This document shows positions 40,430-49,117 of a DNA stretch of 64,000 nt, piece after piece. The translations under genes were made by a program, and so were the position numbers. Source of the stretch: Falsiroseomonas bella (lineage in GTDB: Bacteria; Pseudomonadota; Alphaproteobacteria; Acetobacterales; Acetobacteraceae); the NCBI RefSeq assembly GCF_003173615.1, contig NZ_QGNA01000001.1, positions 1,240,001 to 1,304,000 on the forward strand. Reading direction: 5' to 3'. The notes beneath the pieces are model-generated. The model saw only the letters and a program-made list of their open reading frames with translations. It searched no databases and was not told where the DNA came from. Within the stretch, counting starts at the first letter, position 1; each line of letters opens with the position of its first letter.

Positions 40430-40681
40430 ATGGCCACCAACCCCGATCCCTACGACCCCGCGAAGACCAGCTTGCCGCCGGCCGGGCCGCTCGGCACCGC
40501 GCCGTATTATCGCCGCCGCTCCACCTGGGGGTGGGGCGGCGCGGCGCTGGTGATCCTGCTGGTGTTGCTGGTGCTGTGGCTGTTCTGGCCGCGTGTGGAG
40601 CCCGCGCCGCCGCCGGGCGCCCTGGCGCCGCCGCCCGCGGGCGCGCCCGCCCCGGCGCCAGTTCCGGCTCCGACGCGCTGA
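40430..40681 (+). CDS. Small single-helix membrane protein, Pro/Ala-rich tail
   Basis: This 83-residue protein has a polar N-terminus (NPDPYDPAKTSLPPAG), one transmembrane helix (about 42-63, GGAALVILLVLLVLWLFW) and a Pro/Ala-rich tail. I chose ATG 40430, preceded by GGGAGGG. It converges on the DedA-type gene with 16 bases between stops. No family was recognised. The 136-base gap before it holds nothing I could name. Confidence 0.65.
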   Translation: MATNPDPYDPAKTSLPPAGPLGTAPYYRRRSTWGWGGAALVILLVLLVLWLFWPRVEPAPPPGALAPPPAGAPAPAPVPAPTR

Positions 40682-40697
40682 AGCTGGCCGGGCGGCG

Positions 40698-41414
40698 CTA
40701 CGGCGCGCCGTCCGCGTCCAGCGTCCGGCCGGCCCGGTGCCGCTGCAGCAGCCACAGGCCGATGCCGATGGAGATGGCGAGCAGCACGGCCGCAAGGGCG
40801 AGCTGCCACGCGCCCTCGACCCGGATGCCTTTGCCGAGCAGCGCGAAGACCACGGTCTGCGGCAGGTAGCCCAGCGCCGATCCGGCGAGGAAGGGCAGCA
40901 GCCGCAGCGCCGCCATCCCGGCCAGCAGGTTCAGCCCGATATTGCTGCCGACCGGCAGCAGGCGCAGCGCCAGCGTGGTGCCGAAGGGGTTCGCCGCCAG
41001 GATGTCGCGCAGCGGCCGCAGCCGGTGTCCGAACCGGCCGCGCAGCCGCCGCTCCGCCCAGTCGCGGCCGAGCAGCCTGGCCCAGCCATAGCTGGCCACG
41101 CAGCCCAGCAGCTGCGCCGCCATCGCCAGCCCGGTGCCGAGCACCACACCGAAGGCATAGCCGCCGAGGAAGGCCACCGACTGCCGCGGCACACCGGCCG
41201 CGGTGATGGCGGCGCCGACCGCCACGAAGACCAGCTCGCCCCACAGACCCTCGTCGCGGATCGAGGCGTCCACCCAGTCCGTGCCAGGCACGCCGCCCAT
41301 CTCACGCAGCAGCGCCCCGCCCGCCACCAGCCCCGCCGCCAGCAGCAGCAGCTTGCCCAGCGACCGCCAGCGCCCTGAACGCGGCGCCGAGCCAGGAGTC
41401 ATGCCGGATCCCAT
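40698..41414 (-). CDS. VTT/DedA-type (TVP38) membrane protein
   Basis: This is a 238-residue polytopic protein with the VTT (SNARE-associated) domain. Landmarks are FVAVGAAITAAGVPRQSVAF, LGGYAFGVVLGTGLAMAAQ, FGTTLALRLLPVGSNIGLNL and the end helix pair. TVP38/DedA proteins are implicated in phospholipid or undecaprenyl-phosphate flipping. Start ATG 41414 or ATG 41402; neither has a strong Shine-Dalgarno. Repeat copy F lies upstream, between this gene and the glycosyltransferase. Confidence 0.85.
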   Translation of the reverse strand: MGSGMTPGSAPRSGRWRSLGKLLLLAAGLVAGGALLREMGGVPGTDWVDASIRDEGLWGELVFVAVGAAITAAGVPRQSVAFLGGYAFGVVLGTGLAMAAQLLGCVASYGWARLLGRDWAERRLRGRFGHRLRPLRDILAANPFGTTLALRLLPVGSNIGLNLLAGMAALRLLPFLAGSALGYLPQTVVFALLGKGIRVEGAWQLALAAVLLAISIGIGLWLLQRHRAGRTLDADGAP

Positions 41415-41467
41415 GGAGCGTGACCTGCGCTCGCCGCGGGCGGGCGAGCGCCCGAATGGGCGCCGCG

Positions 41468-41563
41468 CGTCATGCCGGAGGCGTGCCCTCGGCACGACGT
41501 GGCGCGAAGCCAAGCGCGCGGAGGCGCGCGCCGACGCTTGATGGCGGATCGGTTACGATCCGC
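41468..41563 (+). repeat. Dispersed palindromic element, copy F, with terminal hairpin
   Basis: The first module is CGTCATGCCGGAGGCGTGCC and GGCACGACG, as in copies C and D. The core follows: GGCGCGAAGCCAAG, stem GCGCGC/GCGCGC around GGAG, then CCGACGCTTGATGGC. It ends with the hairpin GCGGATCG-GTTA-CGATCCGC (41544-41563), shared with copy E. It lies 11 bases beyond the stop of the minus-strand glycosyltransferase. Confidence 0.75.
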
Positions 41564-41574
41564 GGGACTCGGCG

Positions 41575-42423
41575 TCACGGCGGCGGGATGGGCTCGGCCG
41601 CCGGGCGCTTCCAGCGGCGCTGCAGCCAGATCACGCCGAGCAGGTCGGACAGGCTGACGATCAGCCGGTCCAGCGTGCCGTAGTTGGATGCCCCCCGCAG
41701 GCGCGGGCGATGGTTCACCGGCTCGCTCACCACGCGCGCGCCCTGGCGCAGCACCAGCGCGGGCAGGTAGCGGTGCATGTGGTCGAAGCGCGGCAGGTCC
41801 AGGAACAGGGCGCGCGGGAAGACCTTCAGCCCGCAGCCGGTGTCGGGCGTGGCGTCGCCCAGCAGCCTGGCGCGGATCGCGTTGGCGATGCGGCTGGTCA
41901 CGCGCTTCACGCCGCTGTCCTTCCGGCTGACGCGATGCCCGGCGACCAGCGCGGGCACGCCGCCGGCGACCTCGGCGCGGGCGCGCGCCCAGAGGCGGGG
42001 GATGTCCGCCGGGTCGTTCTGCCCGTCGCCGTCGAGCGTGGCGATCCAGGCACCACGCGCCGCCCGCACGCCGCTGATCACCGCCGCCGACTGGCCGCAG
42101 GACGCGGCGTGGCGCAGCGCCACAAGGGGGAAGCGCAGCGTCGCCTCCGCCAAGCGCCGCGCGGTCTCGTCGGTGGAGCCGTCGTCGACGCACACCACCT
42201 CGTAGCGCGTGCCGTCCAGCGCCGCCGCGATCTCCTCGAGCAGCGGCAGCACGTTCGGCGCCTCGTTGCGCATCGGGATGACGACGGAGAGCAGGGGCGG
42301 TGCGCCGGTGCCGGATGCGGCGGAATCCTCGGCGATCGCGACCGGGGCATCGGCGCGGGGCACGACCGGCGCCGGGTCGGCGCTGGCGGGCCGGTCCGGC
42401 CCCGGAGAGAGGTCGGGGGCCAT
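41575..42423 (-). CDS. DPM1-like family 2 glycosyltransferase
   Basis: This 282-residue GT-A enzyme has LLSVVIPMRNEAPNVLPLL, VVCVDDGSTDETARRL, the metal-binding TLDGDGQNDPADIPRL and DTGCGLKVFPRALFLDLP. This set matches dolichol-phosphate mannosyltransferase-like enzymes (ArnC/GtrB relatives) that charge undecaprenyl phosphate with a sugar. It ends with NYGTLDRLIVSLSDLLGV. No long C-terminal membrane pair is present. Start ATG 42423 is chosen by conserved sequence and the upstream limit set by ctaA. The neighbouring DedA-like protein may act on the same lipid carrier. Confidence 0.9.
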   Translation of the reverse strand: MAPDLSPGPDRPASADPAPVVPRADAPVAIAEDSAASGTGAPPLLSVVIPMRNEAPNVLPLLEEIAAALDGTRYEVVCVDDGSTDETARRLAEATLRFPLVALRHAASCGQSAAVISGVRAARGAWIATLDGDGQNDPADIPRLWARARAEVAGGVPALVAGHRVSRKDSGVKRVTSRIANAIRARLLGDATPDTGCGLKVFPRALFLDLPRFDHMHRYLPALVLRQGARVVSEPVNHRPRLRGASNYGTLDRLIVSLSDLLGVIWLQRRWKRPAAEPIPPP

Positions 42424-42542
42424 GCGCGGCGGGGTAGCAGGGGGCCAGCGGCCGGGCAAGCAGGCCGGGCGGGGGTGCCAGACGCGGAACACGGCCCCTT
42501 GGATGTGGGCGGGTGGCGCAAGCGACCCTATTATGGGGGGCA

Positions 42543-43625
42543 ATGCCCTTCGATCTTCGCCCGCTCACCCTTCCCGAATCCGAGCGCCCCGCCCGCCGGG
42601 ATGCGCGCGCCGTCGCATTCTGGCTGCTCGGCGTCGCCGGGCTGGTCTGGATGATGGTGGCGATCGGCGGGGCGACGCGCCTGACGGGCTCGGGGCTCTC
42701 CATCATGGAATGGGCGCCGCTGTCCGGTGCGCTGCCGCCGCTGACCGAGGCGGAATGGCAGCGGCTCTACGATCTCTACCGCACCATCCCGCAATACGCG
42801 CTGGTCAACCAGGGCTTCGGGCTGGAGGGCTTCAAGGAGATCTTCTGGCTGGAATGGATCCACCGGCAATGGGGGCGGCTGATCGGCCTTGCCTATGCCG
42901 CGGGGCTGGCCTGGTTCTGGCTGCGCGGGCGGATCCCCTCGGGCTACAAGCCGCGGCTGCTGCTGCTGCTGGCGCTGGGCGGGCTGCAGGGCGGCGTCGG
43001 GTGGTACATGGTCGCCTCCGGCTTCGAGGCGGACCGCACGGCCGTCGCGCCCTATCGGCTGGTGATCCATCTCGGCCTGGCGCTGGTGATCTATGGCGCG
43101 CTGCTCTGGACCGCGCTCGGCCTGCTGCGGCCGGAGCGTGATGCCCCGGACACGGCCCGGCCGGTGCGCGCGGCGGTGCGCGTCACCTTCTGGGCGGTGG
43201 TGGCGGCGATGCTTGCGGGCGGCTTCGTCGCCGGCACGCGGGCCGGCTTCACCTGGAACACCTTTCCGCTGATGGACGGCGCGCTGGTGCCATCCGGCCT
43301 GCTCTCGCTCGATCCGTGGTGGCGGAACCTGACGGCAAATCTCATGACCGTGCAGTTCAATCACCGGGTGCTTGCGACACTCGCGGGCCTGGCCGCCCTC
43401 GCTGCGGTCGCCCTGGCGGTGCGGCGCCTGCCGTCCGGCCACGCGCGGCGGGCCGTGCTCGGGCTCGGCGCCGCGGTTGCGCTGCAATACGGGCTCGGCG
43501 TGGCGACCCTGCTCTGGGTCGTGCCGGTCTCGCTCGGCACGCTGCACCAGGCGACGGCGGTTCTCGTGCTCACGGCGGGGCTGGTCGCGCTGCACGCCCT
43601 GCGTCCCGCGCGCCGCGCCCCATGA
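42543..43625 (+). CDS. ctaA: Heme A synthase (CtaA/COX15)
   Basis: This 360-residue membrane enzyme oxidises heme O to heme A for aa3-type oxidase. It has eight helices and the histidine landmarks GGATRLTGSGLSIMEW, EWIHRQWGRLIGLAY, RLVIHLGLALVIYGALLW, VQFNHRVLATLAGLAALA and GTLHQATAVLVL. Conserved acidic residue in the FWLEWIHR loop. A TATTAT at 42529-42534 sits very close to ATG 42543 and could be a -10 giving a near-leaderless message. The stop overlaps the ATG of the multi-PAS kinase. No cox genes are in view. Confidence 0.95.
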   Translation: MPFDLRPLTLPESERPARRDARAVAFWLLGVAGLVWMMVAIGGATRLTGSGLSIMEWAPLSGALPPLTEAEWQRLYDLYRTIPQYALVNQGFGLEGFKEIFWLEWIHRQWGRLIGLAYAAGLAWFWLRGRIPSGYKPRLLLLLALGGLQGGVGWYMVASGFEADRTAVAPYRLVIHLGLALVIYGALLWTALGLLRPERDAPDTARPVRAAVRVTFWAVVAAMLAGGFVAGTRAGFTWNTFPLMDGALVPSGLLSLDPWWRNLTANLMTVQFNHRVLATLAGLAALAAVALAVRRLPSGHARRAVLGLGAAVALQYGLGVATLLWVVPVSLGTLHQATAVLVLTAGLVALHALRPARRAP

Positions 43626-45877
43626 CCGACATGGCCTTCGCGCAGCGCGTTCTGGATTCGCTGCCGCATGCGATCAGCGCGATCGACGCCGAGGGCCGCT
43701 TTGCATTTGCCAACGCAGCCTTCTGGCGCGCGCTGGACCTGCCGCCGGCGGCCTGCCCGCTCGGCAGCCCGGTGCGGGTGCTGGTGCAGCGCCTCGCCTA
43801 TCGGGGGCTCTACGGCCCTGGCGACCCGCAAGCGCAGGTGGAGGCGGTGCTCGCGATCGACCGCAGCCGGCCGACGCGGCGGCTGGTGACGCAGGCCGAG
43901 GGCTCGCGCGCCGTCGAGATCCTCTCCGTGCCGCTGCCCGAGGGCGGCTTCGTGAATGTCGGCCATGACGTGACGGCGCTGGTGCATGCGCGGGAGGAGC
44001 AGGCCGCGCGCGCACGCCTGCTGGAGAGCACGCTGGCCGAGCTGCGCAGCGGGCTCATGCGCTTCGACCCGGCGATGCGCGTCAGCTTCCACAACGCCGC
44101 CTATGAGGCGCTGGCGGGCCTGCCCGGCGGGGCCGTGCGCCCCGGGATGACCCATCGCGAGCTCGTCGCGCTGCTGGAGCGGCACGGCCAGTTCTCCGGC
44201 AACGAGGAGGCGGAGGAGGTGCTCGCGATCCTGGAGCGGGACCGCGTGGTCGCCGCAACGCGCGAGCGCCGGCGCCCTTCGGGCAAGGTGCTGCGCTTCG
44301 ACGTGCGCCCGACCAGCGACGGCGGCTGCCAGGTGGAAGCGACCGACATCAGCGCGTTGAAGGCGGCCGAGGACGAGGCCCGCCGCCGCGCCGCGCTGCT
44401 CGACGGCATCCTGGCCGCGCTGCCGCACGGCGTCTGCGTCTATGGCCCCGACCGTCGCGTGGCGATGGTCAACGACGCCTATCGCTGCATCATGGCGGGC
44501 TCGCCCCTGGCGATCGGCGAGCACATCGAGGACATCGCCGCGCGGCGCATCGCGGAAGGCGAGTTCAGCGCGGACTACGCTGCTGACGTCCTGGCGAATC
44601 CCTTCGGCCCGAACGGCCCGATGGGGGAGCGCGTGCGGCACCGCCGCAACGGCACCGCCATCTCGATCCGCGGCGCGCCGCTGCCAGATGGCGGCCACAT
44701 CTCCGTCGTCACCGACGTCACCGCGCTGCATGAAGCGCAGCAGGAACTGCGCCAGCGCGCGGCCCTGCAGGCGGCGATGCTCGGCACGATCCGCCACGGC
44801 ATCATCCTCTACGGGCCGGATCGCCGCCTGCTCGCCGCGAACGCGAAGACGGCGGAGATGACGGGGATTCCGCGCGACCGGCTGCTGCCCGGCCGCAGCA
44901 TGGACGAGCTGCTGGACGAGCAGGTCGCGCGCGGACAGGTCACGGCGGAGCAGGCGGCGCGGATGAAGGGCTACGACCGCAGCCGGCCGCTGCGCTACAC
45001 GCGCGACTGCCCGGATGGCCGGGTGCTCGACACCGTCTCCGAGCCGACGCCCGACGGCGGCTTCGTGATCACCTACAGCGACGTGACGGAGGACCGCGCG
45101 ATCCGCGCCGAGCTCGAAAGGGCGCGTGCGCTGGCCGAGGCGGCTTCGGAGGCGAAGACGCGGTTCCTCGCCACCATGAGCCACGAGCTGCGCACGCCGC
45201 TGAACGTGGTGATCGGCCTGTCCGAGGCGATGGGCCGGGAGCACGACCTGTCCCGCGCCCGCGAATACGCGGAGATGATGAACGAGGCCGGGCGCCACCT
45301 GCTGCAGCTGGTGGACGACATCCTCGACGTCGCGCGCAGCCAGGCCGACGCGCTGACTGTCGCCGACCTGCCGATCTGCTCTGCCGAGGTGATCGCGAGC
45401 GCCATCGCCGCCGCCATGCCGATGGCGAAGACCAGGGGGCTGCGCCTGGCCGCCGAGTTCGGCGAGCGCCTGCCCGCCCTGCGCGGCGATGCGCGGCGCT
45501 TGCGCCAGGTGCTCGACAAGCTGCTGTCCAACGCGCTGAAATTCACGCCGACCGGCGGCAGCATCACCGTCTCCGCCGGGCTGGAGGGCGAGGCGCTGGT
45601 GATCCGGGTTGCCGACACCGGCATCGGCATCCCGCCCGAGGAGCGGGAGCGGATGTTCGAGCCCTTCACCCAGCTGGACAATTCGCTCTCGCGCCAGTTC
45701 CCGGGCTCTGGCCTCGGCCTGCATCTGGCGCGGACGCTGACCATCGCCCTCGGCGGCGCGCTCACCCTCGAGCAGCCGCCCGGACCCGGCACAGTCGCGG
45801 TGCTGCGCTTCCCTGCCGACCGCCTCCTCACCATATCCGAGGACGTGACCGAGACGGCCGGCGCCGTGCCGGGCTGA
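43622..45877 (+). CDS. Multi-PAS soluble sensor histidine kinase
   Basis: This is a 751-residue cytosolic kinase. Four PAS-type modules of similar layout (about 8-125, 140-250, 262-375, 385-500) are followed by HisKA (ATMSHELRTPLNVVIGLSEAM, split here as ATMSHEL with His521) and HATPase_c (LLSNALKFTPTGG, VADTGIGIP, GSGLGLHLARTL). PAS modules repeat phrases such as LPHAISAIDAEGRF, LPHGVCVYGPDRR and RHGIILYGPDRR, suggesting duplication. No transmembrane segment or receiver domain is visible. The start overlaps ctaA by ATGA, an odd pairing that might tie it to respiration. Response-regulator partner unknown. Confidence 0.92.
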   Translation: MTDMAFAQRVLDSLPHAISAIDAEGRFAFANAAFWRALDLPPAACPLGSPVRVLVQRLAYRGLYGPGDPQAQVEAVLAIDRSRPTRRLVTQAEGSRAVEILSVPLPEGGFVNVGHDVTALVHAREEQAARARLLESTLAELRSGLMRFDPAMRVSFHNAAYEALAGLPGGAVRPGMTHRELVALLERHGQFSGNEEAEEVLAILERDRVVAATRERRRPSGKVLRFDVRPTSDGGCQVEATDISALKAAEDEARRRAALLDGILAALPHGVCVYGPDRRVAMVNDAYRCIMAGSPLAIGEHIEDIAARRIAEGEFSADYAADVLANPFGPNGPMGERVRHRRNGTAISIRGAPLPDGGHISVVTDVTALHEAQQELRQRAALQAAMLGTIRHGIILYGPDRRLLAANAKTAEMTGIPRDRLLPGRSMDELLDEQVARGQVTAEQAARMKGYDRSRPLRYTRDCPDGRVLDTVSEPTPDGGFVITYSDVTEDRAIRAELERARALAEAASEAKTRFLATMSHELRTPLNVVIGLSEAMGREHDLSRAREYAEMMNEAGRHLLQLVDDILDVARSQADALTVADLPICSAEVIASAIAAAMPMAKTRGLRLAAEFGERLPALRGDARRLRQVLDKLLSNALKFTPTGGSITVSAGLEGEALVIRVADTGIGIPPEERERMFEPFTQLDNSLSRQFPGSGLGLHLARTLTIALGGALTLEQPPGPGTVAVLRFPADRLLTISEDVTETAGAVPG

Positions 45878-45904
45878 AACTCCTTCCTGCGTAAGGACCA
45901 CCAC

Positions 45905-47335
45905 GTGACCGACGCGCTTGCCGCCACCGACACGCTGTTCTTCTCCACGCTGGATCGCGCGGCCGCCGAGCGGCTGACCGCCGAGGCCGCGCGCGGCGCG
46001 GAAGATGGCGAGCTGTTCCTGGAACACCGGGAGAGCGAGGCGATCAGCCTGGAGGACGGCCGCATCCGCAGCGCCTCCTTCGACGCGACGCGCGGCTTCG
46101 GCCTGCGCAGCGTGGCCGGAGAGGCGGCGGGCTATGCGCATGCGGCGGAACTGTCCGAGGCAGCGCTGGCCCGCGCGGCGGAGACGGTGAAGGCCGTGGC
46201 GGCGGGGCATTCCGGCACGCTGGATGTCGCCCCGCGCAGCACCAACCGCCAGCTCTATTCCGAGCTGAACCCGCTGAGCGCGATGGACTTCGCCGCCAAG
46301 ACCGCGCTGCTGCAGGAGATCGACGCCTATGCGCGCGCGAAGGACAGCCGCGTGAAGCAGGTGATGGCGAGCATCACCGGCGAGTGGCAGGCGGTGCAGA
46401 TCCTGCGCCCCGACGGACGGCGCGTGGCCGATCTTCGCCCGCTGGTGCGCATGAACGTCGCCGTGGTGGTGGAGGCGAATGGCCGCCGCGAGACCGGCAG
46501 CTTCGGCACCGGCGGCCGCTTCGCCTATGACCGCGTGCTGGGCGAGGGAAGCTGGAAGGCCGCGGTGGACGAGGCGCTGCGCCAGGCGCTGGTCAATCTC
46601 GATAGCGTTCCAGCCCCCGCCGGGGAGATGGAGGTGGTGCTGGGTCCTGGCTGGCCCGGCATCCTGCTGCATGAGGCGATCGGCCACGGGCTGGAAGGCG
46701 ATTTCAACCGCAAGAAGACCAGCGCCTTCGCCGGGCTGCTTGGCCAGCGCATCGCCTCGCCCGGCGTGACGGTGGTGGATGACGGCACCCTTCCCGATCG
46801 CCGCGGCAGCATCACGGTGGACGACGAGGGCACGCCCTCCGGCCGCACCGTGCTGATCGAGGACGGCATCCTGGTGGGCTTCCTGCAGGACCGGCAGAAT
46901 GCCCGGCTGATGGGCGTGAACCCCACCGGCAACGGGCGGCGCCAGAGCCACGCGCATATCCCGATGCCGCGCATGACCAACACCGTGATGCTCGGCGGCG
47001 CGCATGCGCCGGAAGAGATTCTCTCCAGTGTGAAGCGTGGGATCTACGCCCTGAACTTCGGCGGCGGGCAGGTGGACATCACCTCGGGCAAGTTCGTGTT
47101 CAGCGCGAGCGAGGCTTACCTGATCGAGAACGGAAAGCTCGGCGCGCCGGTGAAGGGCGCGACGCTGATCGGCAACGGGCCCGACGCGCTGACCAAGGTG
47201 GCGATGGTCGGCAACGACATGGGGCTCGATCCCGGCATCGGCACCTGTGGCAAGCAGGGGCAGGGCGTGCCGGTGGGCGTGGGCCAGCCGACGCTGAAGA
47301 TGACGGGGCTGACCATCGGCGGGACGGCGATGTAG
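45905..47335 (+). CDS. tldD: Metalloprotease TldD
   Basis: This 476-residue cytosolic subunit of the TldD/TldE zinc protease includes the motif HEAIGH (residues 256-261). Conserved flanks are GPGWPGILLHEAIGHGLEGD and GVTVVDDGTLPDRRGSITVD. The C-terminal region ends in CGKQGQGVPVGVGQPTLKMT, the glycine-rich family tail. TldD works with TldE to degrade unfolded peptides and process some RiPPs. tldE is not in the window. The GTG 45905 start gives the standard length. Confidence 0.95.
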   Translation: MTDALAATDTLFFSTLDRAAAERLTAEAARGAEDGELFLEHRESEAISLEDGRIRSASFDATRGFGLRSVAGEAAGYAHAAELSEAALARAAETVKAVAAGHSGTLDVAPRSTNRQLYSELNPLSAMDFAAKTALLQEIDAYARAKDSRVKQVMASITGEWQAVQILRPDGRRVADLRPLVRMNVAVVVEANGRRETGSFGTGGRFAYDRVLGEGSWKAAVDEALRQALVNLDSVPAPAGEMEVVLGPGWPGILLHEAIGHGLEGDFNRKKTSAFAGLLGQRIASPGVTVVDDGTLPDRRGSITVDDEGTPSGRTVLIEDGILVGFLQDRQNARLMGVNPTGNGRRQSHAHIPMPRMTNTVMLGGAHAPEEILSSVKRGIYALNFGGGQVDITSGKFVFSASEAYLIENGKLGAPVKGATLIGNGPDALTKVAMVGNDMGLDPGIGTCGKQGQGVPVGVGQPTLKMTGLTIGGTAM

Positions 47336-47353
47336 CGCCCGGGAGAGACGCGC

Positions 47354-47749
47354 ATGGACATCAGGCGGGCCGGCTCGCGCCCATCCGGCAAGGGGCCGGC
47401 CGAGTATTTCACCGGGGCCGTGCGCATCGACCCCCTGTTCGAGGCCGCCGACCCGGCCCGCGTGGCCGGCGCGAGCGTCACCTTCGAGCCCGGTGCGCGC
47501 ACCGCCTGGCACACCCATCCGCTCGGCCAGACCATCATCGTCACCGCGGGGCTCGGCTGGGCGCAGCGGGAAGGCGGCCACGTCGAGGAGATCCGGCCGG
47601 GCGACGTCGTGTGGTTCCCGCCGGGCGAGAAGCACTGGCATGGCGCCTCGCCGACCACGGGCATGACCCATATCGCCATCCAGGAAAGACTCGACGGCAA
47701 GACGGTCGAATGGCTCGAGCCGGTGAGCGAGGCCGAGTACCGGCGCTGA
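47354..47749 (+). CDS. Cupin-domain protein (mandelonitrile-lyase-like)
   Basis: This 131-residue single-domain cupin shows motif 1 [21 protein letters not shown] and motif 2 [20 protein letters not shown], with metal ligands His (WHTH), Gln/Glu and His (KHWHG). This short form resembles the cupins annotated as (R)-mandelonitrile lyase or tetracenomycin-type. Function here is unknown. It follows tldD by 18 bases and is likely read through from it. Confidence 0.8.
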   Translation: MDIRRAGSRPSGKGPAEYFTGAVRIDPLFEAADPARVAGASVTFEPGARTAWHTHPLGQTIIVTAGLGWAQREGGHVEEIRPGDVVWFPPGEKHWHGASPTTGMTHIAIQERLDGKTVEWLEPVSEAEYRR

Positions 47750-47839
47750 TCACGACTCCGTGCGGGACTCAGCCCTTCGACTGGCAAGGCGTTCCGCATC
47801 CGACGCCAATACGACGTGGCGACGGAAGGGAGGACGCGC

Positions 47840-49117
47840 ATGCGGCAAGGATGGGCTGCAATGTTCGGCGGCGTGCTGGCCGCCCTCTGCATGCTGGTGC
47901 CCGGCACCCCGCGCGCGCAGGTTACCATCTCTATCTCCTGCAGCGCGCTCGGCATCGAGGCGCGGCTCTGCCGCGAGGGCGCCGAGGCCTGGGCGCAGCA
48001 GAGCGGCAACGAGGTGCGGCTGGTCTCGACGCCGAACAGCGGCACGGAGCGGCTGGCATTGTACCAGCAGCTCCTGGCGGCGCGTTCGCCGGATATCGAC
48101 GTGTTCCAGGTGGATGTGGTCTGGCCGGGCATCCTGGCGAACCATCTGCTCGACCTCTCGGGCCGCATCGACGTCGCCGGCCATTTCGAGGAGGTGGTGC
48201 GCAACAACACCGTGGACGGCCGACTGGTCGCGATCCCGTGGTTCGTGAATGCCGGCCTGCTCTATTACCGCCGCGACCTGCTGGAGGCGGCGGGGCGCGA
48301 CGTGCCGGAGACCTGGCAGGCGCTGACCGAGACCGCGCGCGCGGTGATGCAGGCGGAACGCGAGCGCGGCAACGCGCAGATGTGGGGCCATGTCTTCCAG
48401 GGCCGCGCCTATGAGGGACTGACGGTCAACGGCATCGAATGGCTTGCGAGCCACGCCGCCGGCCGCATCGTGGAGCCGGACGGCAAGGTCTCGGTGGACA
48501 ACCCGCGCGCGGCGCAGGCGCTGGCGCTCGCGCGCTCCTGGATCGAGGCCATCACGCCGCTCGGCGTGCTGAACTACGCCGAGGAGGAATCGCGCGGCGT
48601 CTTCCAGTCCGGCAACGCCGTGTTCATGCGCAACTGGCCCTATGCCTGGCCGCTGCTGAACGCCGAGGACAGCCCGGTCCGCGGCAAGGTCGGCGTGGCC
48701 GTGCTGCCGCGCGGCGACGTGCCGGGCGGCGTCCATGCGGCGGGGCTCGGCGGGGAGCAGCTCGCCGTCTCGCGCTACACGAAGCACCCCGATGAGGCGG
48801 TGGACCTGGTGCGCTACCTGACCAGCCCGGCCGAGCAGAAGCGGCGCGCCATCGCGGGCGGCTTCACGCCGAGCATTGTCGCCCTCTACGAAGACGAGGA
48901 GTTGCTGGCACCGAACCCCTTCTTCCGTGATTTGGTGCCGACGCTGCGCAGCGCGGTCGCGCGCCCTTCTGGCGTCACCGGGGCGCGCTACAACCGCGTC
49001 TCCGCCGAATTCGCGGCGGCGGTCCACAAGGCGCTGGCGGGGCAGGCGGAACCGGCCGAGGCTCTCGCGGATCTGGCGCGCAGCCTGCAGCGGATCGGCC
49101 GGGCCGGCCGCTGGTGA
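47840..49117 (+). CDS. Carbohydrate ABC transporter substrate-binding protein (family 1)
   Basis: This is a 425-residue periplasmic sugar receptor. Signal peptide MFGGVLAALCMLVPGTPRAQ leads to mature SISCSALGIEARLCREGAEAW. Family-1 landmarks are DIDVFQVDVVWPGILANHLL, AIPWFVNAGLLYYRRDLLEA and FQSGNAVFMRNWPYAWPLLN. These resemble trehalose/maltose-type receptors. AAGGGAGG lies upstream of ATG 47840. Permease genes follow with a four-base overlap. The ATP-binding subunit is missing and must come from elsewhere. Confidence 0.9.
   Translation: MRQGWAAMFGGVLAALCMLVPGTPRAQVTISISCSALGIEARLCREGAEAWAQQSGNEVRLVSTPNSGTERLALYQQLLAARSPDIDVFQVDVVWPGILANHLLDLSGRIDVAGHFEEVVRNNTVDGRLVAIPWFVNAGLLYYRRDLLEAAGRDVPETWQALTETARAVMQAERERGNAQMWGHVFQGRAYEGLTVNGIEWLASHAAGRIVEPDGKVSVDNPRAAQALALARSWIEAITPLGVLNYAEEESRGVFQSGNAVFMRNWPYAWPLLNAEDSPVRGKVGVAVLPRGDVPGGVHAAGLGGEQLAVSRYTKHPDEAVDLVRYLTSPAEQKRRAIAGGFTPSIVALYEDEELLAPNPFFRDLVPTLRSAVARPSGVTGARYNRVSAEFAAAVHKALAGQAEPAEALADLARSLQRIGRAGRW

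Noticed and set aside
43361-47671. Very long open frame (about 1,436 codons) on the minus strand opposite ctaA, the PAS kinase and tldD
   Set aside because: It is antisense to three well-supported genes, is Arg/His/Gly-rich and low-complexity, and carries no recognisable domain. Such frames are expected by chance at this G+C content.
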